Below, piece after piece: positions 7,496 through 15,738 of a DNA stretch of 29,329 bases. The stretch comes from a virus. Location: positions 1 to 29,329 of the IMG/VR virus record IMGVR_UViG_3300025101_000119; one strand, written 5' to 3'. The notes beneath the pieces are model-generated. The model was not told the DNA's origin and ran no database searches. It was given only the letters and a program-made list of their open reading frames with translations. Position 1 is the stretch's first letter. Every line of letters begins with the position of its first letter. A program made the position numbers and the translations under genes.

Positions 7496-7744
7496 ATGGC
7501 AGGAAGATGGTTAAGAAATAAAAAAGATGGTGAAATTTATGGGTGGAATGAAATACTTTCAGAAAACCCAGACACTGAAGAAGTGACTGAAGAACAGGCT
7601 TTTCCAGAAAGATTTATACCAAAAAAACAAAAAGCAAGAAAAACTAAAGTTAAATTAAAAACAGAAGTAATACCTGAAGACGAAAAAGCTGTTAACATAG
7701 AGTTAGCAGAAGAAGCAACTAAAGGTATAGATAAGAAGAAATGA
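7496..7744 (+). CDS. Small charged protein before head-tail adaptor
   Basis: I place the start at the ATG at 7496 (82 aa), because GGAGG (7486-7490) lies 5 bases upstream of it. An ATG at 7484 overlaps this site and is less likely. The N-terminus AGRWLRNKKDGEIYGWNE forms a short Trp-containing motif that recurs in small proteins found between coat and adaptor genes of marine phages. The remainder is Lys/Glu-rich and probably disordered. It overlaps the next gene by 4 bases (ATGA). Function unknown; a head-completion or adaptor partner is possible by position. Confidence 0.7.
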   Translation: MAGRWLRNKKDGEIYGWNEILSENPDTEEVTEEQAFPERFIPKKQKARKTKVKLKTEVIPEDEKAVNIELAEEATKGIDKKK

Positions 7745-8406
7745 TTTTAAATGATGTCATTACTGAAGTTAGAAGAATATTACAGGATGAAAACAGTCCA
7801 CAAAGGTATTCTGACACTGTACTTTTAGGGTTTGCAAACCAAGCTTTAAAACGTATTGCAGTAATTAGACCTGATTTATTTGCTTATATGGGTACAGTTG
7901 CATGTACACAAAATGAAGTACTGCAATCAACTCCAAGCGATTCTATAAGACTAATCGAAGTATTTTCTGTTCAAGGAGGTAATGGGGTAACGGAAGTTAA
8001 TAGAGAAGTATTAGACCAGTCATACCCTCAATGGGTTTCTGATACTGCAGGTGCTTGTAAAAATTTTATGAGACATGCTAGAAATCCAAATAAATTTTTT
8101 ATATACCCTAAAGCTCCAGCTAATCAAACATTAGTTGTAGAGTATTCGCAATCTCCTCAAGTTTATGACGGCACAACGACAGTAGCTTTACTACCAGACG
8201 CTTTTTTACCAGCTGTTGTAGACGGTACAGTATTTTTAGCTGAGTCTATTGATAACGAACATGTTAATTCAGGTAGAGCAGACTTATTTTTAAGGTCGTT
8301 TACACAAGCATTAGGTGTTTCAGCTTCTAATAGAATATTTACAGACACAGAAGCAGGTGGGTTACAACCCGTTAACAAACAAAAGATTGAAGAGGACCTC
8401 ACATAA
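7741..8406 (+). CDS. Head-tail adaptor protein (DUF6682-like)
   Basis: At 221 aa this is a likely adaptor bound beneath the portal. The N-terminal helix pattern (NDVITEVRRILQDENSPQ followed by LLGFANQALKRIAVIRPDLF) and the middle segment with RHARNPNKFFIYPKAP resemble the phage adaptor family often annotated DUF6682. Family naming is from memory and moderately sure. It overlaps the gene before by 4 bases and the gene after by 1 base, so translation of the three is probably coupled. No signal or membrane segment. Confidence 0.75.
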   Translation: MILNDVITEVRRILQDENSPQRYSDTVLLGFANQALKRIAVIRPDLFAYMGTVACTQNEVLQSTPSDSIRLIEVFSVQGGNGVTEVNREVLDQSYPQWVSDTAGACKNFMRHARNPNKFFIYPKAPANQTLVVEYSQSPQVYDGTTTVALLPDAFLPAVVDGTVFLAESIDNEHVNSGRADLFLRSFTQALGVSASNRIFTDTEAGGLQPVNKQKIEEDLT

Positions 8407-9062
8407 TGGCTGGAACTAGAACATTTATTGATATTGTAAATAGATTATTACCAAGTGTACCTGGGTGTCCAACACCTGTTGTAGAAAATTATGTTCGTGA
8501 TGCAGCAATCGAAGCGTGTGAACGTACTCTAGCTTGGAGGTATGAACAACCACGAATACGTTTGGTTGTGGGTGCCCATGATTATATATATGAAAGTCCT
8601 AGTAATGCTGAAGTGCATGCTTTTATTACAGCTACTGTAAATGATGAAGTATTAACTCCTGTTACATTAGATAAGTTATATGAATTATACCCTAAATGGC
8701 CAAACCAACCCACTACATCAAGAGCGAAACCTAGGCATATAGCCCAATTAGACCCAGACCATTTTTCAGTTGCACCTGTACCTGACGATACTGAGTCATA
8801 TGATGTAAGAATGATTGTGTGTTTAAAACCATTAAGAACAGCAGATAGTATGGATAAGTCTGTTTTAGATGAATTAGAAAATGTTATTATGCATGGAGCA
8901 CTACAGCATTTGTTGGTATTACCTGACAATAACTGGAGTGATAGAGAACTAGCTTCTTATCATGCAAAACAATTTGCATTTAAGTTATCAGAGCGTAGAG
9001 CTAGAGCTAATCTAGGTGCAGGGCGAGCATCTATAAGAATTAAAGGACAACCTTTTGGGTAG
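8406..9062 (+). CDS. Second head-tail adaptor / tail-completion protein
   Basis: This 218-aa protein starts within the stop codon of the first adaptor. Its pattern is an N-terminal helix pair (VENYVRDAAIEACERTLAWRY), a beta-rich middle with HDYIYESPSNAEVHAF and HFSVAPVPDD, and a C-terminal helical region with LENVIMHGALQHLLVLPDN and a basic tail. It resembles tail or connector completion proteins encoded just before the tail genes in many podoviruses. The arrangement portal, coat, adaptor 1, adaptor 2 supports a role in joining the head to the tail nozzle encoded at 19778. Confidence 0.7.
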   Translation: MAGTRTFIDIVNRLLPSVPGCPTPVVENYVRDAAIEACERTLAWRYEQPRIRLVVGAHDYIYESPSNAEVHAFITATVNDEVLTPVTLDKLYELYPKWPNQPTTSRAKPRHIAQLDPDHFSVAPVPDDTESYDVRMIVCLKPLRTADSMDKSVLDELENVIMHGALQHLLVLPDNNWSDRELASYHAKQFAFKLSERRARANLGAGRASIRIKGQPFG

Positions 9063-9068
9063 TGAAAT

Positions 9069-9401
9069 ATGGCAGATGTAATTAAATTAGTAAAAGGAGA
9101 TGAGTTACCGTTAATTATATTAACTTTAACTGATGATGTAGCTAACACAGCACTAGATTTATCGGCTGGGACTACTTCAGTAACTGTAAAATTTAAAGCT
9201 GTAGGTGGAACATCAGTGTTATCTACAATAAGTTGTGCAAAAACAACAGATGGCTCAGATGGTAAGATACAATTTAGTTTTTCAGGTGGTGTATTAGATG
9301 TTGATGAAGGTTCGTATGAAGGAGAGATTATAGTTAATTATAATGGTAGCTTACATACAGTATATGATTTATTAAAATTTAGAGTAAGGAGTAGTTTCTA
9401 G
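9069..9401 (+). CDS. BppU-like Ig-fold tail protein
   Basis: This 110-aa protein looks like a stand-alone copy of the N-terminal domain of phage baseplate upper protein (BppU_N): an opening KGDELPLIILTLTDD, a central VTVKFKAVGGTSVLST, and an ending DEGSYEGEIIVNYNGSLHTV, all predicted beta strands of an Ig-like sandwich. In BppU the domain docks fibres to the tail. Here it is a separate cistron at the head of the fibre cassette. The ribosome-binding site is weak, and the stop overlaps the GTG of the next gene. Confidence 0.7.
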   Translation: MADVIKLVKGDELPLIILTLTDDVANTALDLSAGTTSVTVKFKAVGGTSVLSTISCAKTTDGSDGKIQFSFSGGVLDVDEGSYEGEIIVNYNGSLHTVYDLLKFRVRSSF

Positions 9402-10111
9402 TGGCTAATATAAGACTTACATCCGCTTTAGCAGCAACAGCCATATCATTTACAGTAAGTGTTAGTAGCATTTCTTCAGCTGTATCTGGTGAAACAGAAG
9501 TTGTTGCGTCTTCAGCTTTAGGAACAAGCATATCATTTAGCCATGAATTAATACCAACTAGAACTATAGCAGGTATTTCAGTTAGTATATCAGAAGTAGA
9601 TATAAAAACTGTAAGTTCTGTTTTAAGTGACACACCATCTATAACAGAAAGTCCAGCTATAAATGTAAGTCAAGTTTCTACTGATTCATTTTCTGTATCA
9701 GATGCTCCAGTATTTAATCTTTCACAAGTTCTAGCTGATACAGCTACTATTTCAGCAACACCAAGTAAAATATTTCAATCTGAAGTTGATTTTGATTTAT
9801 CTGATTCTGATATAGACCCAGACCCAGTTACTGTGTCTGATGTTATTGTTGTTCAGTTTGAATATGATTTAGCAGATACACCATCTATAGCAGATTCACC
9901 AGCATTAAATGTAACACCTGCAGGTAAATCAGATAGTTTTTCTGTTTCAGATTCACCAGTGTTACAACCAAGTTTAGCACCAACAGATAGTGTTACACCT
10001 GGGGACAGCGGTGGATTAGTAATCAATTACGTGTATACTGATGTAGATGACACTACATTAGGAGGACATTATTTTAACCAAACTCCAATTAATCCTGGAG
10101 GGTATGAATAG
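9401..10111 (+). CDS. Ser/Asp-rich repeat tail protein
   Basis: This 236-aa protein starts at a GTG overlapping the previous stop, with AGGAG (9387-9391) 9 bases upstream. Residues about 15-210 are Ser/Asp/Thr/Val-rich with imperfect repeats, for example DTPSITESPAINV matched by DTPSIADSPALNV, and DSFSVSDAPV matched by DSFSVSDSPV. Lys and Arg are almost absent. The C-terminus (YVYTDVDDTTLGGHYFNQTP) differs from the repeats and may be the attachment point. Such low-complexity beta repeats occur in tail-fibre and adhesin stalks. Its place next to a BppU-like protein supports a tail appendage role. No catalytic motif. Confidence 0.65.
   Translation: MANIRLTSALAATAISFTVSVSSISSAVSGETEVVASSALGTSISFSHELIPTRTIAGISVSISEVDIKTVSSVLSDTPSITESPAINVSQVSTDSFSVSDAPVFNLSQVLADTATISATPSKIFQSEVDFDLSDSDIDPDPVTVSDVIVVQFEYDLADTPSIADSPALNVTPAGKSDSFSVSDSPVLQPSLAPTDSVTPGDSGGLVINYVYTDVDDTTLGGHYFNQTPINPGGYE
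9629..9991 (+). repeat. Imperfect in-gene repeat, 246-base period
   Basis: Two copies of about 117 bases start at 9629 and 9875 in the same frame, each encoding DTPSI-x-x-SPA-(I/L)NV and then DSFSVSD-x-PV. The divergence is mostly synonymous or conservative, which points to duplication followed by drift inside a fibre stalk gene. Confidence 0.6.
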
Positions 10112-10121
10112 AGGATAAATT

Positions 10122-10562
10122 ATGATAAGTGATTTAATAAAAATTAAAGGTGATTTAAAAATTACAGTCACCAATCCAGAAGGTAAAATTAAACAGGAAG
10201 TAGAAGTTCCTAATTTAGTTGTTACTACAGGAAAAAACTTTATTGCATCTAGAATGAAAGATGCTAGTGCTACTGCTATGACACATATGGCTATTGGCAC
10301 AGGTAGTACTTCAGCAGCAGCTGGGAATACAGCTCTTGGCAGTGAAGCAGGACGAGTAGCACTTACGTCTACAACTGTTACTGATAATGCTGTAGCTTAC
10401 GTTGCGTCTTTTCCAGCAGGAACAGGCACTGGAGCAATAACTGAAGCAGGACTACTTAATGCAAGTTCAAGCGGAACTTTGCTATGTAGGACTGTGTTTT
10501 CTGTAATTAATAAAGCTTCTGGGGATACATTAGGTATTACTTGGACTGTAACTGTAAGTTAA
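10122..10562 (+). CDS. Tail structural protein, beta-rich
   Basis: At 146 aa, with an N-terminal strand pair (GDLKITVTNPEGKIKQEVEV), a conserved NLVVTTGKNFIASRM turn, and a distinctive AIGTGSTSAAAGNTALGSEAGR segment followed by GAITEAGLLNASSSGTLLCR. This pattern is widespread in short proteins within phage tail modules and is usually annotated only as a structural or tail-fibre-associated protein. It sits between the repeat protein and the cupredoxin fibre. No signal peptide. A baseplate or fibre-base role is inferred from location. Confidence 0.7.
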   Translation: MISDLIKIKGDLKITVTNPEGKIKQEVEVPNLVVTTGKNFIASRMKDASATAMTHMAIGTGSTSAAAGNTALGSEAGRVALTSTTVTDNAVAYVASFPAGTGTGAITEAGLLNASSSGTLLCRTVFSVINKASGDTLGITWTVTVS

Positions 10563-10580
10563 TAAAAGGAGATTTGTTTA

Positions 10581-12017
10581 ATGACTGTTCTATTTAAAAA
10601 CAATGCTCATTCAACATTAGCTTCCAGCATTACGGATTCTGCTACAAGTATTACTCTTGCATCAGGTCATGGAAATGCTAGGTTTCCAGTTACAGCAAGC
10701 CCAAATTATTTTTACGCAACTCTTATAGATGGTTCAAATAACTTAGAAGTTGTAAAATGTACTGCAAGGTCTAGTGATGTCCTTACAGTTGTTAGAGCTC
10801 AAGAAGGTACCTCAGCAAGAGCTTATTCTACAGGTGATAGAATAGAGCTTAGAATTACAGCACAAGGTTTAGAAGATTTAAATGGTACACGAGCTAGTGA
10901 ATATAAATCAGATTGGGGTAGTTCATCAGCCCCTATAACTCATACTGTAACTGTTGGAACTAAAACAGGTGCACATCCGTATACAGGCGTAGGTTCTAGT
11001 AATGCTTATTTTATAGACAACATAGAGTCGCCTGTTCTAGCGTTTGATGGTGCAGATACAGGCAAAACTTATTACTATAGGTTTGACCAAGCTGATGCAA
11101 GTAATGACGGACACCCTTTAAGATTTTATTTAAACGCTGCAAAAAGCACAGCTTATACAACTAATGTAACAACAAATGGTACACCTGGTACTGCTGGTGC
11201 ATACACACAGATTCAAGTAGATGAGTACACTCCAAACCTATTGTACTATCAATGTAGCAGTCATGCTCACATGGGTAATTACATACATCATATTTCTAAT
11301 ATGCATAATAGCAATGGCGTGTTGTTTAAAATGCCAACATCAGATGGTTCTGCTGGACAAATATTAAAAACTGATGGCTCTGGAGTATTAAGTTTTGTAG
11401 CAGCAGCAACAGCTACATACCCAACCGTTACAGGAGTAACTCCTTCAGCTACAGGTAATACTGCGGGTAACCTTGTTATTGCGGGGACAAATTTTGTTGT
11501 AGGGTGTCATGTAGAATTTATAAATTCATCTGGGGTTATAACCCTACCAAACAGTATTGTTAGGGATTCAGCTACACAGCTTACAGTTAATGTAACATTA
11601 GGCACAGATGGCACATATTTTATTAGAGTTGAAAACCCTGATGGTTTAGCAGCTCGTAGCTCATCAGCAATACTTACAGTCTCAGATGCACCTACATGGT
11701 CTACGTCTGCTGGAAGCTTAGGCGAGGTTGCAGCAGGGGCATCAGTATCTTTAGATGTAGATGCCTCATCAGACTCAACAGTAGCGTTTAGCGAAACTAC
11801 AAGTGTGCTAACCAGTAATACTGACACACCTGCAAGTACCATGAATTTAACTCTCAACTCGTCTACAGGTGCAATTACAGGCACAGCTCCTAACGCAACG
11901 AGTGATACAACATATAATTTTACCTTACGAGCAACAGATGCAGAATCGCAAACAGCAGACAGGGCATTTAGTATTACAGTAGCGGTAGGAATTAACAACT
12001 CAGGACAATTTAACTAA
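10581..12017 (+). CDS. Multidomain tail fibre with cupredoxin-like domain
   Basis: This 478-aa protein has four regions. Residues 1-100 form a domain shared with the protein encoded at 14594 (both contain YFYATLID and NNLEVVK). Residues about 115-240 look like a cupredoxin: His178 (NDGHPLRF) and the cluster Cys225, His228, Met231 in YYQCSSHAHMGN sit where type 1 copper ligands are expected. Residues about 280-367 match an IPT/TIG Ig-like domain, and about 370-470 a cadherin- or He_PIG-like Ig domain. It is a likely virion-exposed adhesin. Related cupredoxin-like segments occur in marine phage structural proteins. Copper binding is inferred from motif only. Confidence 0.75.
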   Translation: MTVLFKNNAHSTLASSITDSATSITLASGHGNARFPVTASPNYFYATLIDGSNNLEVVKCTARSSDVLTVVRAQEGTSARAYSTGDRIELRITAQGLEDLNGTRASEYKSDWGSSSAPITHTVTVGTKTGAHPYTGVGSSNAYFIDNIESPVLAFDGADTGKTYYYRFDQADASNDGHPLRFYLNAAKSTAYTTNVTTNGTPGTAGAYTQIQVDEYTPNLLYYQCSSHAHMGNYIHHISNMHNSNGVLFKMPTSDGSAGQILKTDGSGVLSFVAAATATYPTVTGVTPSATGNTAGNLVIAGTNFVVGCHVEFINSSGVITLPNSIVRDSATQLTVNVTLGTDGTYFIRVENPDGLAARSSSAILTVSDAPTWSTSAGSLGEVAAGASVSLDVDASSDSTVAFSETTSVLTSNTDTPASTMNLTLNSSTGAITGTAPNATSDTTYNFTLRATDAESQTADRAFSITVAVGINNSGQFN

Positions 12018-13438
12018 TGGCAAATTCATACTTAACAAAAGATTTTGGTAGTGCGGGGAATAGAAAAACAATGACTTTTAGCTTTTGGGTTAAAAGAAAT
12101 GTTATTGGCTATGGTGGAGATACTCAAGAACTATTTATAGGAGATGCACAATCTTCATATCCATCACACTTTATTGATTTTGATAGTGCTAATAAATTAG
12201 ATATTAGGAGTCAAGATGGGGTAAGTGGTGCAACACTTAGGTTTACATCAGTTAGAGAATTTATAGACACAACGGCTTGGTATCATGTTGTCGTAGCAAT
12301 AGATACAACACAAGCGAGTGCTGGAGATAGGTGTAAAGCATGGGTAAATGGAGAACAAATAACAGCATGGGGTACATCAACTCAGTCAAATGGATTTGGA
12401 CAAAACAGCGATACTAATTTTAACTCAGGTGCAAGTACAGAATATATAGGTAAACATTATAATTTCCATTCTAATTTTAACTTAGCTCATTATCATTTTG
12501 TAGATGGCACAGCTTTAACACCATCAACTTTTGGTGAAACTGATAGCACTACTGGAATATGGAAACCAAAAACTAATCCATCGGTTACTTACGGCACACA
12601 TGGGTTCTTTCTTAAATTTGAAAATGCTGGTGCATTAGGTACTGATTCATCAGGAAACTCCAAAACATGGACAGTTAATGGCAATCTCAAACAATCTATA
12701 TCAACACCTAATAATAAATTTCCAAACTTAAACCCAAGAGGTACACATACCGATTATGATACTCCAGTTTATAATCTTAATGCTGGAACTACTGCTTTAA
12801 TGACAACAGGTGTAAACAGAGTACAACCTATAGATATGTGTTTTCAAGGTGGTAAATGGTATTGGGAGTGTAAGATTGAAAAAGCAAATAACTCATCAAC
12901 ACTTGGTGTATATATGACTGACTTCTCATCTCCAAAAAGAATAGAACAATTTAATGCTGACTTAGCTTTACAATCTGCTGCTAATGGTGGTAAACGAGCA
13001 GTTAGTTTTTTAGCAGATGCTAGTTCATCTAAAATTCAAAATGCTGGTAGCACAGTAACTTATGGTGCTAACTGTAGTGATGGAGATATTATTATGTTCG
13101 CCTTTGATTCAGCTACAGGCAAGGTATGGACAGGTAGAAATGGAACTTGGAACAATGCACCTGGAACATCTAATGTTGGTAATCCAGCAGCTGGTACTTA
13201 TGATAGTGGTACAGTATTAACAAACACAGATAATGATTTAATGTCATTTTATATTAGTGGTCGTTCATCAGATTCAACAAACAGATATATGTATATAAAT
13301 TTTGGACATGGCTACTTTGGAACTACAGCAGTCGCATCAGCAAATGCAGATGGTAATGGTAAAGGCTCGTTTGAGTATGCACCACCTAGTGGATTCTTAG
13401 CTTTATGTAGCTCAAACATTCAATCAGACGGAGGATAA
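12017..13438 (+). CDS. LamG + SPRY-like tail fibre (receptor binding)
   Basis: This 473-aa protein starts inside the preceding stop codon. Residues about 18-200 resemble a LamG/concanavalin-type lectin (TFSFWVKRN; WYHVVVAIDTT; CKAWVNGEQIT). Residues about 265-470 resemble a SPRY/B30.2 fold (GGKWYWECKIE; DIIMFAFDSATGKVWTGRNG). Both folds bind sugars or proteins, so recognition of the host surface is likely. In related phages I recall this pair fused to the domain encoded by the next gene, whereas here a stop, GGAGG and a new ATG separate them. No enzyme motif is visible. Confidence 0.75.
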   Translation: MANSYLTKDFGSAGNRKTMTFSFWVKRNVIGYGGDTQELFIGDAQSSYPSHFIDFDSANKLDIRSQDGVSGATLRFTSVREFIDTTAWYHVVVAIDTTQASAGDRCKAWVNGEQITAWGTSTQSNGFGQNSDTNFNSGASTEYIGKHYNFHSNFNLAHYHFVDGTALTPSTFGETDSTTGIWKPKTNPSVTYGTHGFFLKFENAGALGTDSSGNSKTWTVNGNLKQSISTPNNKFPNLNPRGTHTDYDTPVYNLNAGTTALMTTGVNRVQPIDMCFQGGKWYWECKIEKANNSSTLGVYMTDFSSPKRIEQFNADLALQSAANGGKRAVSFLADASSSKIQNAGSTVTYGANCSDGDIIMFAFDSATGKVWTGRNGTWNNAPGTSNVGNPAAGTYDSGTVLTNTDNDLMSFYISGRSSDSTNRYMYINFGHGYFGTTAVASANADGNGKGSFEYAPPSGFLALCSSNIQSDGG

Positions 13439-13439
13439 T

Positions 13440-14585
13440 ATGGCAACATTTACAAAAATAGCAAAACCATCAGCACACCATGACGAAGTATTATATGCGG
13501 GTAGTGATAGTAACCAAACCATTACTGGTTTAGGTTTTCAACCTGATTGGTTACACATAAAAAACAGAGTAGAGAATGGAGACGGATATCATAATGTTTG
13601 TGATACTGTTAGAGGTCTTAGCAACAATTCATTCTTCAATAGAACAGATGGAACAAATAGTAATAGCAGAGTAACTGCGGTTACTTCAGATGGATTTACT
13701 TTAGCTGGAGATTTAAAATACACTAATAATGCAGACGCTGGATTTATTGCACATTGTTTTAAACTAGCTGGTTCAACAACTACCAATGACGCTAGTGCTA
13801 CAGGCGTTGGCACAATAGATTCAAGTTATCGTGCAAACCAAGACTCAGGTATATCAGTAGTTACTTGGACAGGCACAGGTGCAAATGGCACTATAGCTCA
13901 TGGGTTAGGCAAAGCACCTGACTGTATAATAATGAAAGATATACAACAAGATGGTTACCATTGGGAAATGTATGCACATTCAGGTAATGCTGGTGGTAGC
14001 CCTGAAAACTCAGCATCATCAGATGAAACCCATCACATTAGATTTTTTGATAACTCTTTTGCTGACCCTGATGATGACCATACTTATTTTAATGACACCA
14101 AACCTACTAGCACAGTATTTTCTATAGGTACTGCTAACAATGTAAATCAAAGTGGCATATCACAAATGGCAATTTGTATTGCAAATACTAATGGCTCAGT
14201 ACGAGCTGGGGCATATCAAGGTAATGGTAAAACACATGGCTCATTTATCTTTACAGGTTTTAGACCAAGAGCAATATGGACTTCAGGAAGATTAGCCGAA
14301 GACCCTCATTGGAAAACAGTTACAACTAGATTTACTAGTAATACAAATGCAGCAGCATCAAGTGGTGGGGCTAATCATGGTAATCCAATAGAGCATAACT
14401 TAAAGTTTGGAGATGAATCATCATTAAATGAACAACAACAATGTAATGTTGATATCTTTAGTAATGGATTTTCACCAGCCTCAACAGATGGTAAACACAA
14501 TGGTGGCGGATATTATTATTACTACATAGCATGGGCGGGTGCACCTATGGTTGGAACAAACAAAGTATTAGGAACAGCATTTTAG
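13440..14585 (+). CDS. DUF7483-like tail fibre protein
   Basis: This 381-aa protein contains internally repeated units: GLGFQPDWLHIKNR, GLGKAPDCIIMKDI and TGFRPRAIWTSGR mark three copies of a beta-rich module of roughly 120 residues. The C-terminal YYYYYIAWAGAPMV motif is characteristic of marine phage fibre proteins often annotated DUF7483 (family number from memory). It starts 2 bases after the LamG/SPRY gene with its own GGAGG 5 bases upstream, so it is independently translated. The two genes probably make parts of one appendage. Confidence 0.75.
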   Translation: MATFTKIAKPSAHHDEVLYAGSDSNQTITGLGFQPDWLHIKNRVENGDGYHNVCDTVRGLSNNSFFNRTDGTNSNSRVTAVTSDGFTLAGDLKYTNNADAGFIAHCFKLAGSTTTNDASATGVGTIDSSYRANQDSGISVVTWTGTGANGTIAHGLGKAPDCIIMKDIQQDGYHWEMYAHSGNAGGSPENSASSDETHHIRFFDNSFADPDDDHTYFNDTKPTSTVFSIGTANNVNQSGISQMAICIANTNGSVRAGAYQGNGKTHGSFIFTGFRPRAIWTSGRLAEDPHWKTVTTRFTSNTNAAASSGGANHGNPIEHNLKFGDESSLNEQQQCNVDIFSNGFSPASTDGKHNGGGYYYYYIAWAGAPMVGTNKVLGTAF

Positions 14586-14593
14586 GAGAATAA

Positions 14594-15364
14594 ATGGGAG
14601 TTAAACTAAAAAATAATGCATTTGGAACTTTATCAGCTGGTATTAGTAATTCTGCAACTACTATCACATTAAGTTCAGGACAGGGAGCTAAGTTTCCTAC
14701 TACCAGTGCTGATGATTATTTTTATGCAACTCTTATTGATAGCTCAAATAATCTTGAAGTAGTAAAAGTTACAGCCCGTTCTACTGATTCTATGACGGTT
14801 ACACGAGCTCAGGACAATACTTCTGCAAGAGCTTTTTTAACTGGTGATAGATTTGAACTTAGACCAAACGCAAAAGTTTTTGAGGATATATTATCAGAAT
14901 CAAGAGATTTAAATGGAGCTGAATTTATTCTAGATGCTGATGCAGATACTAGTATAACTGCTGATACAGATGACCAAATAGATATTAAAATAGCTAACTC
15001 AGATGATTTTCAATTTACCTCAAACAAGTTTACAGCACAATTAGGCTCAGGAATATTATTAACGAAATCAACTGCTACTTCTGATGAAGCAAGCAGTGCT
15101 GGTAGTTTTACTGAAAATAACTACAACATATCTCATACTTTAACTTTAGACGGAACCTTAGCTAACGATGCTGTATTAGCTGACTTTACGGTTACATCTG
15201 ACAAATGTCTTGTTACGTCTGTAGTTGTTGGTGTGTGTAGTCTTAAGTGTCATGTAGATATACATACAGTAGCAGCAGGTTCTTTTAAAGTTAGTGTAAC
15301 AAATAAGTCTGGAGGTACCTTAGCTGATGATTCAACTATGGTAATAAACTATGCCATCTTATAA
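14594..15364 (+). CDS. Fibre-base protein, paralogous N-terminal domain
   Basis: At 256 aa, residues 1-95 are clearly paralogous to residues 1-95 of the cupredoxin fibre encoded at 10581 (shared FKNNA/LKNNA, SNSATTITLSSG/TDSATSITLASG, YFYATLID, RAQ-x-x-TSARA, TGDR-x-EL). The C-terminal region is different: an Asp-rich DADADTSITADTDDQIDI stretch common in phage fibre sequences, then beta-rich sequence with two Cys in VVGVCSLKCHVDIH. It is likely a second appendage using the same docking domain. AGGAG lies 5 bases before the start. Its 3' end overlaps the next small gene by 14 bases. Confidence 0.7.
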   Translation: MGVKLKNNAFGTLSAGISNSATTITLSSGQGAKFPTTSADDYFYATLIDSSNNLEVVKVTARSTDSMTVTRAQDNTSARAFLTGDRFELRPNAKVFEDILSESRDLNGAEFILDADADTSITADTDDQIDIKIANSDDFQFTSNKFTAQLGSGILLTKSTATSDEASSAGSFTENNYNISHTLTLDGTLANDAVLADFTVTSDKCLVTSVVVGVCSLKCHVDIHTVAAGSFKVSVTNKSGGTLADDSTMVINYAIL

Positions 15365-15521
15365 AAAAACACCATTACTTATGTACCCAGATGGGACTTT
15401 TGCTAGAAGCAATGCTATTGTTAAAGGGTGTGTAGTTGTAAAAGAAGCACATGATACTGTTGAGATAGGAGAAATTATAAATCAAACTGAGGCAGTAAAA
15501 AAAGCAGAAAACAATGAATAA
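15351..15521 (+). CDS. Short protein (56 aa), unknown
   Basis: This short frame overlaps the fibre gene before it by 14 bases and the coiled-coil gene after it by 8 bases, a pattern typical of compact phage operons. The protein has a basic start (PSYKKTPLLMYPDGTF) and a Val-rich middle (AIVKGCVVVKEAHDTVEIG), with an acidic and Gln-containing end. There is no signal peptide or motif I recognise. The GGAGG at 15311-15315 is too far upstream to serve, so translation is probably coupled to the preceding gene. Without this gene about 150 bases would be empty, which supports it. Confidence 0.6.
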   Translation: MPSYKKTPLLMYPDGTFARSNAIVKGCVVVKEAHDTVEIGEIINQTEAVKKAENNE

Positions 15522-15738
15522 CAAAGATATACAAACAGAAATAGAATTACTAAAAAAAGACATTGATTTAATTAAAAACAATCATCTTGTTCATATGCAA
15601 AAGGATATTGATGTTCTTAAATGTGATGTCAGAGATGTCAAAAGAGCAATATTTAAAGCCCAATATGTTATGTATGGAGCTATTGTAGTCTTTGTTTTGA
15701 TGAGTGATAAATTTACAGAAATACTTAAACTTTTATAG
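15514..15738 (+). CDS. Coiled-coil protein with C-terminal TM (XhlA-like)
   Basis: At 74 aa, residues 1-45 are a heptad-like coiled coil (TEIELLKKDIDLIKNN; MQKDIDVLKCDVRDVKRAI). Residues about 50-66 (YVMYGAIVVFVLM) form a membrane segment, with a short C-terminal tail. This architecture resembles haemolysin XhlA-type phage proteins, which associate with holins at the inner membrane. It could equally be a spanin component or a virion membrane protein. It starts 8 bases inside the previous gene. Confidence 0.65.
   Translation: MNNKDIQTEIELLKKDIDLIKNNHLVHMQKDIDVLKCDVRDVKRAIFKAQYVMYGAIVVFVLMSDKFTEILKLL

Noticed and set aside
7484-7744. Start at the ATG at 7484 for the small gene before the adaptor
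   Set aside because: That ATG overlaps the GGAGG that is correctly spaced for the ATG at 7496, so the downstream start is preferred.
11507-11998. 163-codon minus-strand frame opposite the cupredoxin fibre
   Set aside because: Val/Ala/Ser-rich shadow of the Ig-like domains; no ribosome-binding site or flanking minus-strand genes.
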